DNA of 64,000 bases from Endothia cerciana. Lineage: Eukaryota; Ascomycota; Sordariomycetes; Diaporthales; Cryphonectriaceae. Each line of letters starts with the position of its first letter. The first letter of the stretch is position 1. The position numbers were made by a program, and so were the translations under genes. The stretch spans positions 682,001-746,000 of the forward strand of contig JALRMH010000004.1 in NCBI GenBank assembly GCA_026119935.1, given 5' to 3'. Shown in pieces: positions 22,458 to 33,180 of the stretch. Below the pieces are notes generated by a model. It had not been told where the DNA came from, searched no databases, and was given only the letters and a program-made list of their open reading frames with translations.

Positions 22458-23744
22458 ATGGCACCCGCCCTCGGGTCCTACGCGCGCTCCCTCCTCGCCT
22501 CCGCCCTCGCCCGCCGCACAGACGACGACGCCCTCTCCCTCGGCCCCCGCAAGGCCCACAGCCTCCTCCTCGCGCGGGACACCTCCACCAGCGCCGCCAG
22601 GCCCGACCCCGAGGCCGGCATCCTCCACCCGGGCGACATCAACAACAAGTTCGTCTTCGTGCTCTTCGGGCTCATCGGCGCCGGCTTCGTGGCCCTCGGC
22701 ATCTGGTTCTTCTTCTGGGCCCGCAACGGCGGCTTCTACTTCAAGGACGACGACTGGGAAGACTACAAGTCCACCGTGCTGCGCCGCAAGGGCCCCAACG
22801 GGACCACCCTCAGCGGCGCCACCACCGAGACCGACCTGGGCGGCGGCAGCGTGTACAAGGACATCTACGACGGCCGCGACGACGACGGCCGTACCGATGT
22901 CACGAGGACGACGCTGACGGGCATCACGGGCGGCGTATCGGATATCGCCGGCCGCGAGAAGCGGAGGCAGAAGCGCGTGCAGAGGGAACGCGAGAAGGAG
23001 CGCCGCCGCGAGGAGAAGCGCCGCGAGAAGGACGAGAAGAAGAAGCGCAGCAGGGAGGGCGCCGGCGGCGGCAAGCGCAAGGTCGGCGGCGAGGGCGGCG
23101 TCGTCGACGAGGAGGCCGAGGCCGAGGCCGAGGAGTACCTGCGCAACTACCGGCACGAGCGGCCCGCGCGCGTCGGCGGCATCAACAGGGAGAGCGACGC
23201 GAGCACGTGGGACGGCTCCACGAACCCCACCGAGAGCAGCAGGGGCGGCTACAGCGAGAGCGGGGTCACCGAGGAGCTGATCGCGAACCAGGAGCCGACG
23301 CCGACCAGCTCGCCGACCAAGAAGAAGACCCCCGGCGGCGGCATCCGGAAGGTCTACTCCACGGCCGACAAGCGCGAAAGCCGCGAGTCGGAGCGCATCA
23401 GGGCCGAGGCGCGCAGGCTGCAGGAGAAGGGCCGTGCCGCGGCCTCGAGCTCGGGTGCCGGCGGGCACCGCAGGAACTTCTCGTGGCAGCGGGACAACAC
23501 CGTCTCCGAGGACACCGCCATGATGGCCTCGCCCCCGAGCTACACGGCCAGCGAGGTCGACACCCGCATCCCCGGCAGCTGGGCGGAGAGCGACGCCGGT
23601 AGCGAGGTGGGCACCAAGGTGTATGAGCATTACATCCCCGGTCTGTCGTCTGCGGGCTCGTCGGCTGGCGGCACGGATGTGAGGGACTATGCCGAGGAGA
23701 GGAGGAAGAACAGGCGGAGTGGCGGGTACAGGCGGGCCAGGTGA
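22458..23744 (+). CDS. single-pass membrane protein with charged cytosolic tail
   Basis: 428-residue intronless frame starting at AAGATGG (22458). After a polar N-terminal stretch there is one transmembrane segment, VFVLFGLIGAGFVALGIWFF (about 66-85), followed by the block GGFYFKDDDWEDYKS. The rest is cytosolic and low complexity: an Arg/Lys/Glu-rich helix (about 165-200, EREKERRREEKRRE), Ser/Gly-rich stretches and the end ERRKNRRSGGYRRAR. No enzymatic motif is present. Topology (N-terminus outside, tail inside) is inferred from positive charge after the membrane span. The very GC-rich coding strand opens a 498-codon mirror frame on the other strand, which is an artefact. The family appears conserved in filamentous ascomycetes but has no function known to me. 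Confidence 0.82.
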   Translation: MAPALGSYARSLLASALARRTDDDALSLGPRKAHSLLLARDTSTSAARPDPEAGILHPGDINNKFVFVLFGLIGAGFVALGIWFFFWARNGGFYFKDDDWEDYKSTVLRRKGPNGTTLSGATTETDLGGGSVYKDIYDGRDDDGRTDVTRTTLTGITGGVSDIAGREKRRQKRVQREREKERRREEKRREKDEKKKRSREGAGGGKRKVGGEGGVVDEEAEAEAEEYLRNYRHERPARVGGINRESDASTWDGSTNPTESSRGGYSESGVTEELIANQEPTPTSSPTKKKTPGGGIRKVYSTADKRESRESERIRAEARRLQEKGRAAASSSGAGGHRRNFSWQRDNTVSEDTAMMASPPSYTASEVDTRIPGSWAESDAGSEVGTKVYEHYIPGLSSAGSSAGGTDVRDYAEERRKNRRSGGYRRAR

Positions 23745-24202
23745 GGTGTTTGTGGTCGTGGGTGAGGCCTTCGGTCCTTGCCTGAGGGCCCCGCGGTCTT
23801 GAGATGGTTGGGGAAATGAGGTCAACAAGTAACGGAGTCAACGAGGGACCACGAGGACAACGATAAAGGAACGGGCGGGTATGACCTGGGCTGGTTTCCA
23901 TGTTTTTGGTCCAGGGCATCCACCTGGACATGGTATATTCATGGCGTTGGTCAACGGCAACTTCGAGCAGCATTGTCGATAGCATGTAAAACAAATGAGA
24001 TACATTCCGCCTGAGCTGTTTCCCTCGTCGCCTATCGCGAGCGGTGTAGGGCTTCTCGAGGTCTCGACCCGGCATCCCAGCGTGACGTGCAAACTGGGCC
24101 TCATCGTGTTGATAGTACGGGGTAATCTCACTTGTCTACTTTCATGGCTGATATGATGTGAATTTTTCGGCGCGTAGTACGGTACTGCTTCGGGCAGTCT
24201 GG
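23745..24202. other. short spacer between convergent units
   Basis: 3' flanks of the membrane-protein gene and the Clr5 relic. Nothing else seen. Confidence 0.4.
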
Positions 24203-25324
24203 TCATCTCAGAGAGCCTCTGCCGCCAGCATCCCGGGTGGAATGCGGATTGGCTTGTCGGTGCCCCATGTCCACGGCTGCGGTCAGGTAGAACATGCCGT
24301 GCATCGACGGGTCCGCAATCTGTGGTCCTGGGAGGCCGATGCCATGGGCAAAACAGTGCTGCTCGAGGAGCTGGATGCGTTCCTGTAGGGCCCTGATCTG
24401 GCTTGATAGCGCCCCCGCGACGGTCAGTCATGTCAACATGCCTTTTTCTTTCTTTCTTTCTCTCATGAACTCCATTGTGGAAGGTGCATGCACTTACGGC
24501 ATCCTTATCCCCCGTGGGGTTCATGTCCACTATTGCAGAGCAGGCTTGAACTCGGCCCGTCTGGGGGGGGGGTTCTTGGGCAGCACGGGCCGGGTGTGCT
24601 CTGCCGGACGCGGGTTTTCGGCGATGATGAGGTCGTTCTTGAGGCACAGGCGGAAAGGCTTAGACCTGGATTCCACCGGTCTTGGCCTTGACCATCATCT
24701 CGTTTGCAGAAACTTTCAGGTTCGACAAAATCACTCTCTGGCTTGTCAGTTCCTGCATAGTCACTGTCACTTCCTGCGGCGGTAGGCTGTGGTGCGGCAG
24801 AGAAACCCTCCGGCTCATCGATCTCTGGCTCATCGATCTCGATATGACCACTGTCGCTTTCATCGGCACCGGTGAAGACAGAATACTTCTGCTTCCGTCT
24901 TCTCCTCGGCTTGCCCAGCCCCGACTCGGCCCGGACACGCCCCAGCTTCTCATCCCACCGCCGGAACAGGTTCATCTCCCTCCTCAGGGCCGGGTTGCCG
25001 TTCGGCGGGACCCTGAAGCCTTCCTTCTGCAGCTTCTGGTGCAGCTCCTTGTCGTTCTTGGGGCGGGTGCTGCGGTCTGCCCAGTACCCCTTGATCTTCT
25101 CCCTCAGCTCATCGCTCTTGTCGGTCCTGACGGTGCGGAAGGCGACACTTCACTCTCTGAAGCGGCGTATGATGGTGCTCGCCGGGGCCTTGCACCCAGT
25201 CCCGAGCAGGAGTATCTGCTCGATCCTGGTCCCATGACAACTTCTCCCTGTACAGCTTGGTGATGAGGTCCTTGTGTTCCTCGAGGGCCAGACGGGGCCG
25301 CCCGGGAGGTCTGCTCCCAGACAT
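24203..25324 (-). pseudogene. broken Clr5-domain gene
   Basis: Clr5 domains (PF14420) are about 55-residue helical DNA-binding-like modules found at the N-terminus of many fungal proteins. From ATG 25324 the frame reads SRPPGRPRLALEEHKDLITK then LYREKLSWDQ, a standard Clr5 start. A one-base shift follows: the continuation IEQILLLGTG, ASTIIRRFRE is in the next frame. There the expected Trp codon after RRFRE is TGA, and the frame resumes with AFRTVRTDKSDELREKIKGY. Further on are RREMNLFRRWDEKLGRVRAE, an acidic tract, a candidate donor (GTAAGT at about 24,494) and a coiled-coil exon (IRALQERIQLLEQH) to a TGA at 24203. A run of ten G (24563-24572) coincides with another frame change. At least two lesions in conserved sequence make this a relic. 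Confidence 0.72.
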
Positions 25325-26011
25325 TGATGCTGGGGCGGCGGGGGTCGGACCGCAGGCATACAGTATGAGATGAGCCGCGTGGGTATCGGCAAGACCGTGC
25401 CCTGTGGCCAAGTGCCGTCGTCTCGAGGAGTGACCATGTACCATAGTACAACTACAATGGGCCTGTGTCGAGACCCGCCCACCAACGGCGGGCCAAGCCC
25501 CCCCGGTGGGCCCCCCTAGACGCCCAGAGCTTACCCCGGATTGGCGTAAGGACTTCCCCTGTGAGATGCAGGTTCAGCGGGAATTGCTCGCCTGCATCGC
25601 TGGCAACTTTAGCGCACCTCGTGACATGCTACCTCCAGACCTCGAATCCCAACCACCCACTCCCTCCCTCCCTCGTCTCTCCCCTGGACAGCCCAGCGTT
25701 TACTGTCGCTGCTGCTACAGAGCAACACCACGACCAGCTCTCTCCTGCGCCCCATAGGCCCCGCGCGCGGCGACCCAGACGGTACGGACATGGTGGCGCG
25801 GCGGTGTCCCTCGGAAGCAACACGACTTGCTCCCCAAATATTAACCCCTGGACATTGCACCCATCCGCCCGCGCGACCAAGACTAGAGAGCTCAGCTGAG
25901 CCCCGGCGACGAAGGCCGCACGTCGCATCAGATAGATTACCGCCACACTGATCCAATGCCACGAGCCGGGCTGCGTCCGCCACCGCCCGAGAGCTCCAGC
26001 ACCTTCACACG
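25325..26011. other. divergent intergenic region
   Basis: Separates the Clr5 relic (-) from DCR2 (+). Pyrimidine-rich segments around 25,640-25,700 are consistent with a fungal promoter. No gene seen. Confidence 0.4.
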
Positions 26012-27940
26012 ATGACCCGCAGAATAGTGAGCTTGTCCCCCGGCCCCCCTCCCACCTTGGATCCCCTGGTTCTCGTCGGCAGTCCGGCATGCGGCGGCGT
26101 GGCGCAGGAGCAGGACCTCTGGCTGACCGCGAGCTCCCGCAAACCCCAAACAGGTCAGGACAATAGTCCAAATTTCTGCCCTAGCCACCCTCACCTTCCT
26201 CGTCGTCTTCTTCCTCGACAGGAACTTCCGCGTCCTGCCCTCCGCCATCCACGAGTATATGCCCCAGCACCATGCGGGCCTGCTCATCACGGACATCACC
26301 ATAAAGTCCTGTTCCTCCCTCAACGTCTTCTCGTCATGCCGCCTCGACCCGGACACATGGCACCGCGTCGAGAAGGACCTGTACCTGGGCCGCGCGCTCG
26401 TCACCAGCGCGTACGTCCACGTCAGGCGCAAGAAGGAGGAGGAGCTCACCTCGGACGACAAGGTCGTCATCGACCTCACGGTCGGCCGGCTCGACCCGGG
26501 CACCGGCGTCAAGGGCGAGGCCGACGAGCGGTGGGAGATGAGGGACGCGGGGCTCTGGATCAAGAGGAGCGCGAAGAAGAAGGCGATCGACTCGAAGCAG
26601 ACCATCACCGCGGTTGACGTGCTGTTCGGCGATGATGTGGTCGAGGCGCGCGACGGCTGGGAGCTGCCCGAGAAGGGCACCCCGCTCATCCTGGACGCGG
26701 ACGCGCACATCCCCTCGGCGCATATTACGGTACGCAGGGGTAGCCAGCAGGAGCCGTATAAGCCGGACCTGAAGATCAAGGATAATGGGAGGTTCAAGAT
26801 CCTGCAGGTATCTGATATGCATCTGAGCACGGGGGTGGGCGCGTGCCGGGACGAGATGCCCGAGCACCCCGAGGGCGAGAAGTGCGAGGCTGATCCGAGG
26901 ACGCTTGACTTCGTGACGAGGGTCCTGGAGGATGAGAAGCCGGATCTGGTTGTTCTGGGCGGCGACCAGATTAATGGGGATACCGCTCCAGACGCGCAAT
27001 CCGTGAGCCTGTCCTTGGTTCGGATTTTGCGCTGTGCCCTTGCTGACTCCACATCCAGGCTATCTTCAAATACGCCCAGCTCTTTATCAAGCACAAGGTG
27101 CCATACATTTCCATCTTTGGCAACCACGACGACGAAAAAGCAGCCGGCAAAAGCCTCTCGCGCGCCAACCAGATGGCCCTGATCGAGACACTCCCCTACT
27201 CTCTGTCCAAGTCTGGCCCCGACGACATCGACGGCGTGGGCAACTACTACATCGAGATCCTGGCAAAGGGCAGCTCCAAGCATTCGGCGGTGACGGTGTA
27301 CATGCTGGACTCTCACTCTTACTCGCCCGACGAGCGCCGTTTTAAGGGCTACGACTGGATCAAGAAGAACCAGATCGACTGGTTCCGGCAGACGGCGCAG
27401 GGTGTAAAGAAGAAGCATCAGGAGTACACGCACATCCACCTGGATATTGCTTTCATCCACATCCCGCTGCCGGAATACAAGGAACAGGATCAGGTCTTTG
27501 TTGGGGAGTGGAGAGAGGGGGTGACGGCGCCGACGTATAACTCGGGTTTCAGGGATGCACTGGTGGAGCAGGGTGTCGTTATGGTCAGCTGTGGACAGTA
27601 CGTTTTCCCTATTTTCTCTCTCGACTCACGTCCCTCGTCTCATTCCGGCTGACAAACCCCCCCCCCCCCCCCCAAAAGCGACCACGCAAATGAATACTGC
27701 GCCCTGTCTACGGATGAGACCAACAAGCCCGCCCTATGGATGTGCTACGCGGGTGGTTCTGGTTTCGGCGGGTACGGGGGCTACGGAGGCTTTCACCGCA
27801 AGATCCGGGTGTTTGATATCGATACGAATGAGGGCAGGATCACGACCTGGAAGAGGGTCGAGTGGGGCGACACCAAGCAGAAGCTGGACGAGCAGATTAT
27901 CGTCGACGCCGGGAAGCCGGTTGCGCCCATGCAGGGTTGA
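26012..27940 (+). CDS. DCR2-type metallophosphoesterase
   Basis: Four exons, 26012-26026, 26154-27002, 27059-27597 and 27679-27940, join in frame to 554 residues, close to yeast Dcr2 (578). The N-terminus is a membrane anchor (TRRIVRT, then ALATLTFLVVFFLD), followed by a beta-rich domain (RLDPDTWHRVEKDLYLG) typical of the family. The calcineurin-like phosphoesterase domain has all metal ligands: QVSDMHLS, LGGDQINGD, FGNHDDE, AFIHIPLPEY and, across the third intron, SCG|HDHANEYC. In yeast Dcr2 acts as a phosphatase promoting cell-cycle entry and down-regulating the unfolded protein response; that role is carried over by homology. Introns are 127, 56 and 81 nt. The first exon is only five codons. 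The third intron carries a 17-nt C run just before its acceptor. Confidence 0.92.
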
Positions 27941-28748
27941 GAGCAAGGGTCTCCATCGAGAAGAAAATCCTATCGGAGCGCGTCAAAACCGGCCGGGCTT
28001 GGATTACCTCATTTCTTATCATCGTTGGCTTACATAGCTACCTGCCGGCCCCCTTCCACGGCGGTTGTCGGCTAAACCGGTGGGCGTCATGGCCGGCTTA
28101 CGGGTGGGCGCACAGGCGCACCAAAAGAGGCGTTCCGCGGCGTCAAGGGAGCTCGTCATCTCCTGATATCCCAGCCATCTAATCTTTTTTTTCTTTTTTT
28201 CTTCTTGGTATTCACTGGAGATTCACGGCCATCCGAAGAAGGAGCCTCACGTGTGCAACATGAGGCGAGTGCAAAGCTTCACAGTAACAGATCCACGGTC
28301 ACATGTGGACAATAGGGTCATCAGAATGTCACAGGAATCGCGTGGGTAAATACTATAACCAGTCGTAGAGGGCTTTCTAGGGCAGTCCGCATGGAAGGGT
28401 GCGCATGGTGGGAAATACTGTGGGGGTCAAACACGAGGGGGTATAAAAGTGAATACTAGGGAGGATCCGCTTTTCTTTACTCACCTCTGGATCGTGTCAC
28501 GTTTTCCAAGTCGTTTTTCTTCCATGACCAGACGGCCTCACAGCGAGCATAGGTCGAGGTGACGTTCAAGATTCGCGGGCTTGAGGATGCTTTGGCGAGG
28601 TGGAAAGCTACCCCCAAGGTAAGCACTTACATACCTCGATGGTAATACCCAGAGGAACACCATCCTATATGCGATTGCCCCGATCCAGCACATTTCTCAT
28701 ACGCAGTTGGGCCCGACTCTCCTCGCCAGCCCGTTACGGGCTACCAAA
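27941..28748. other. spacer between convergent genes
   Basis: 3' flanks of DCR2 and the HET-like gene. A T-rich tract near 28,185-28,205 may act in 3'-end formation. No gene seen. Confidence 0.4.
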
Positions 28749-31372
28749 TCAGCCGATCCACACTTCCTCGTGGCTGCGATATCTAGTTGGATCCACTAGT
28801 TCCGGCATGGGAACATTATGCGGCCACTCGTACACCCCTTGCCATACCCAGCGGTATGCCTCCCCGTCGGCCGCCCTCTGCGAGCTCTCCTTCCCGTTCG
28901 ACCCGCATACCACTAATAAGATCCCACGCTCGGAATAACCGGCGTCGAGAGCCGTGCTGTCCCCTCCCATTATGCGGTCCAGGTAATCATGGTGGTGGTA
29001 TGCCCGCAACAGGATCCCGTAGTCATAGTGGCGCAGGAACCGCCCGCGGATGATGTCCAGCTGTTCCTCGGTGGGCCGCAAGGCCTGGTCGAGCCTCCTC
29101 AGCCAGGAAGAGGCCCTCGCCCTGAGCCCGCGGGCGTCGAACTCGTAGTGGAACCACCGCGCCCACAGCCCGTCCTCGCGGACGAGCGCGGGCTCCGAGT
29201 TGACCGACTCGAAGGCCCGGAACGTCTGCGTCGGCCCGGCCCCCGCGTCGCCCTTCGCGGTGACGAAGGGGGTCTCGGGCGCCCAGCTGAGGCCGGGCGC
29301 CCGGAGCCGCCTGGCGCTGGACACCAGGTACCCCGTGTGGATGTACCGCCCGACCTGGCCCCTCCAGAAGGGCTCGGCGCCCTTGAAGGGCCGCTCCTTG
29401 GGGTCCGACAGGAGGCTCCAGATGACGAACTCGTCGCTCGGGCGGCTCGCGGGCCGGTAGCTCAGCCAGGACCCGATCATCTCGATGGGGTTCGCGGGCT
29501 CCTTGATGGAGATCTCGAAATTGTTGGGCTTGCGGATGTCGCTGTAGGACGGGAGCATGTGGAAGACCTGCCACGCGAAGACGGCGACGTCGATCTGCCC
29601 GCCGTAGATGACGTCCCTGAAGAGGTCGTTCAGGCCGAACGTCCTGTTGTGCCTGCAGAGGAAGCGGAGTTGGTTGCGGCCCTTCATCGACTCCAGGAGC
29701 GTCCAGGCGCGCGTGTTCCAGTCGCAGAGGACGACCGCGGCCATCAGGGACTCCTTCGTCCGCATGGGCATGTCCCCGAAGTCGACCTGCATGATGTCCC
29801 TGTCGCAGACGAGGACGACCTTGCTCGACGCGAAGACGCCGTTGATCTCGGCGATGGCCTCGTCGCGCAGTTCGTGGTCCTCCGGGATGCAGGCGGTGTC
29901 CCACCAGTACGAGGTGCACCCCAGCTCCCTCGCGACCGCACAGTACCTGCGGTGGAGGCACGAGTTGATGCCTTCCTCGGGCCGTCCGCCTTGGCCGTGT
30001 ATCCAGACGTGGGAAATCGCCATGGTTTCTGCCGTCGCGGCGCAGTACTTCAGCGTCTGCTGTGGGCCATCACCGCATAGGCTGTCGATCTGGACTGCCC
30101 GGGCCCCCTTCACGTCCCTGTAGGATTTTTCGTTCCATTTCACTTCGATATTCTCCATTTAGCATCCCGCAAATAGAAGAAGGTCTTGAGGTAACCGATA
30201 TCTTCAGAAAAGACGTCCTCGCCTCCCGAGACACCTCCATGAACAGGATAATGGACTGTTTAGTCCGGGGGAGAGGAAGAACAATTTACCTACGTAAGGG
30301 TTCCTGTCCTGGAACGTATGAACAATCATCGTCGTGGGCTGACTGGGGTTGTACCTCCAAGCCACGAAATCTTAGGCAATGCTCTGAGCGCTGCCCGTCG
30401 CAAGGCTGGCCCGCCCTGGTGCCCCTCTGGCATCTGCTGGGCAGGTGCCCGAGTATGTCTGTATACCTCTGATAGAACAGTGTGTACTCGAGGCCCCACG
30501 AGATCGGCTGGCTGACCATGAGCTGCAGGATCCAGGAGCAGATGTGTTTCGGTCTGGCTTCCTCGGAGAGCCTCTGGGCGAGTTGCCGCAGCGAGACGTC
30601 GGGCACGGGATAGAAGTGCGACTGTAGGACGTTGCCTCGAAGGTCGTTCTGGAGGCCAAACACGATGAGCGTGTTCCATATGACAAAGTAGCAGTGGAAC
30701 AGCCGCGCCCGCTGCCAGAAGTTCCAGAGATAAGCCTGGACGACGACCCAGCACGACCCATGTGGCGCAGAGGCGCCAGATAGGAAGTTTTTGGATATGA
30801 AGTCCATCAATAAGCTGACCTCGTTAAGACCATTCTGATAATCCGTACCTCCGGCGCCGTGCCCAGCCTTGCGCCGAAGGGTCCACAGGGCAGACTGCAG
30901 GATGGCCTTGAGGAGGTTTTCGTGCACCAGCCTAGTAACCCGGAGACTGCTCCAGGTCCGGTGCCCGTCATCAAAGTACTGGGCCGGAAGGGTCTCTATC
31001 GGCAGAGGGAGCGGCGGCGTGGACGCTGGCATCCTCTCCATGAACGAAAGCGCCCTCTCGACGATCGCCTCCTTGCTTGGTGCCCTCTGGGGGTGTCCAG
31101 AGCTCGCATTTGAACCATCGTCCAAAGACGCGCTCCAGCGACGCCACATGCGACCCTGCGTCCCTCGCGGCGTCATACAACGACTGGCATTCATCACGAA
31201 TGTTTGTGGATCGCAAGACCTCTGTTGGAGAACAGGTGCAGGGTTTCCCAATGCCGTACTGGGAGGTGTAGTTGAGCGGCTCCGGGCAGCCATCCAGCAC
31301 GTCTCGCACGGCCTGAGGGCTAGTCAGCTGGCTCAAGGCTGGCCTGATACGGTCCGGATCCTCCTGAGCCAT
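28749..31372 (-). CDS. HET-like gene with a one-base frameshift
   Basis: Starts at a strong context (ACCATGG, 31372). Exon 1 (31372-30294) reads VLDGCPEPLNYTSQYGIGKP and FGRWFKCELW, then shifts frame at a run of five C on the coding strand (31089-31093); with four C it would continue as KEAIVERALSFMER. It ends near HCLRFRGLEVQPQSAHDDDC. A 151-nt intron (30293-30143, donor GTAGGT) restores frame into KWNEKSYRDVKGARAV. The HET-like core follows: AISHVWIHGQGGRPEEG, INSCLHRRYC, SYWWDTACIPEDH, VLVCDRDIMQVDF, RAWTLLESMKGR. This is the HET subclass with an S-H-V-W-x-H-G-Q-G start. The full product would be about 823 residues. The exon junction is inferred. The frameshift means either a recent null allele or a base-count error in the run. 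It is divergent from a membrane protein gene. Confidence 0.75.
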
Positions 31373-31881
31373 GGTAGACGATGGCGTTGGCTGGTGCCTG
31401 TTCCTAGGCTCGGAGGTCCCCAGGTGCCACAGAACAAGGGCAGTGTTCTGCCTTGAAAAAGAGGGTATTCAGGATTAGGTCTTGAGACAAAGGATCAGGC
31501 GGGCTTGCCATTTGCAGGCGCACGGCGTGTACTCCACAAGTATTTATTTCAGTGCAACTACCACTGTGACCTGAGGCTCAACGCGTTATGCAGATGATCA
31601 GCACTAATGCGGTCCAGCGATGTATCATCAGGGGTTTACAAATCCTGTGGACTGAACTGCTTCGCTAAACTTGGCAGACCGAACCGACCGCCCCGATTAT
31701 GTCTCCACGTCAACGTTCAGCTGCGCTGGGCTTGCACGCCGAGTTTCTGGCAGGGCTCTCAACCGCGACACAGGCAATGGAGGTCTTTGTGATACGAACA
31801 ACCCGCTACTCCAGCGCGAGTTGAGACCATATTATAGTGGACAGTGGAATATCACGTCTGTACCGCAAGCCCACCGGCAGC
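31373..31881. promoter_or_regulatory. 509-bp divergent promoter region
   Basis: Lies between the start codons of the HET-like gene (-) and the membrane-protein gene (+). No TATA box or repeat stands out. The head-to-head layout permits shared control, which is an inference from spacing only. Confidence 0.4.
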
Positions 31882-33180
31882 ATGTCTTTCCAGTCACCCG
31901 ACGACGCTAATGAAGGAGCCCTGGGTGTGTCTTCATGGCTCGCGGTCCCACCGCTGCCAAACATCGTCGCGGCATGGGCTGCGATGCTCCCACTGGTTAT
32001 ACACCTGGCGGACCAGCGGGACGACTATATCGTGTCGGGGGAAATGGCTCTTACCGGGAGGCTGCCGTTGGGTGTCTTCCCCAGGCTGGGGACCTTCTCT
32101 GCCTACTCACGGCTCATGGGTAGGGGGACCGAATTTCTAGACTTCTCCAGCACAAGAGGAGGCTCCAGCCGTACGGTGTGGGATGTGTCATGGGGCAGCG
32201 TCTTCCCAGCGGCGAATGGCGCAGCGGGCTCTGCCATCATGGCGTATCTGCTGTCGAGATCACGGCATCGGATCCGGCGGATGCCCGAGAAGCTGGGAAT
32301 GAACGCTGAGCCAGTGGACCGACGCTCAGGTGCACCTACGGAGAGAAGAAGGATGCAGGTTCTCCACGTGTTCAACATGCATCGAGTCAAGGGTCGCGCC
32401 TCGTTCCTGTCCTCAGTGGCCCGGGTTCAAGCCTTCGCGTGGTACCAGACCGTCAAGTTCCTCGTGCTAGCCGGCATCGCAGTAGTAATGGGCCTCCTCG
32501 GCATGTACGGGACAGCGGCTGTCATCTTGTGCTGCGCGATATCCGGCATCGCTGCATGGAGCGCTAAAATTCGTCGGCCGCCGGGATACCTGGGCAACAA
32601 CGAGGCCCACGACGCCTTCATGCTGGTGGCAGCACATGTAAACGCGACAGAATGGAGCTTGCTGATCGGGGACCGGGAGATCGCGGATACCTTGCTGAAC
32701 AAGCCCATGTTCGCGATCCAGCAGAGTCCGCTGGCCGCCGCCTGGTTCTGGTGCGCTAACGTCTTGCAGCTGGCCGCGATGACCTACGTCGCCGCTGAGC
32801 AAGGCTGGGACGGGGTCGGTCTCATGGTCCTCCTATGTATGCAGTGGGTGCACCAGGCGTGCTTCCGGCAGTCCGTGCTGGTACAGACGTGGCTCCGCGA
32901 GGAAGGAGTTGACGCCGAGGTGAGAAGCTTCGAGTTCACCGGACGCATGGCCATGATGGGCGCGATCCAGATCTTCAGTGGGTCGTCTGTTACAAGGTGG
33001 ATGGACGATATCCTCGTCCCTCACCCGCGCAGAGAGGCATTTCTAAATAGCATACAAGGGGGAGAACGGGATAAGCAAGCTGAGGATCATGATCTACTGG
33101 GTCGCCCCTTGACTATCGTTGAGGCTACTTTGGCAGCAGTGGCAGTACTCAGGAAAGAATTTGAAGCGCCAACAGCTTGA
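31882..33180 (+). CDS. multi-pass membrane protein of unknown function
   Basis: 432-residue intronless frame; the first ATG is at 31882 (GCATGTC). Hydrophobic segments lie at about 25-43 (NIVAAWAAMLPLVIHLA), about 110-125, a hairpin at 187-227 (VKFLVLAGIAVVMGLLGM then AAVILCCAISGIAAW) and a second hairpin at 290-337 (NVLQLAAMTYVAAE, GVGLMVLLCMQWVHQA), giving roughly five or six spans. Soluble parts contain conserved-looking blocks such as NATEWSLLIGDREIADTLLN and PMFAIQQSP before the last hairpin, and FEFTGRMAMMGAIQIFSGS near the C-terminus. No transporter or enzyme signature was recognised. It sits head to head with the HET-like gene, raising the possibility of a functional pair. Confidence 0.8.
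   Translation: MSFQSPDDANEGALGVSSWLAVPPLPNIVAAWAAMLPLVIHLADQRDDYIVSGEMALTGRLPLGVFPRLGTFSAYSRLMGRGTEFLDFSSTRGGSSRTVWDVSWGSVFPAANGAAGSAIMAYLLSRSRHRIRRMPEKLGMNAEPVDRRSGAPTERRRMQVLHVFNMHRVKGRASFLSSVARVQAFAWYQTVKFLVLAGIAVVMGLLGMYGTAAVILCCAISGIAAWSAKIRRPPGYLGNNEAHDAFMLVAAHVNATEWSLLIGDREIADTLLNKPMFAIQQSPLAAAWFWCANVLQLAAMTYVAAEQGWDGVGLMVLLCMQWVHQACFRQSVLVQTWLREEGVDAEVRSFEFTGRMAMMGAIQIFSGSSVTRWMDDILVPHPRREAFLNSIQGGERDKQAEDHDLLGRPLTIVEATLAAVAVLRKEFEAPTA

Noticed and set aside
22332..23828. 498-codon open frame on the - strand
   Set aside because: It mirrors the 428-residue + strand gene; the GC-rich third positions remove stops on the other strand and the product is low-complexity Ala/Leu/Arg.
25937..27460. 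507-codon open frame on the - strand
   Set aside because: Opposite the well-supported DCR2 exons and crossing their introns; no recognised domain.
28989..30080. 363-codon open frame on + opposite the HET-like gene
   Set aside because: Mirror of GC-rich coding sequence; repetitive Pro/Glu/Arg composition and no domain, while the - strand shows clear HET motifs.
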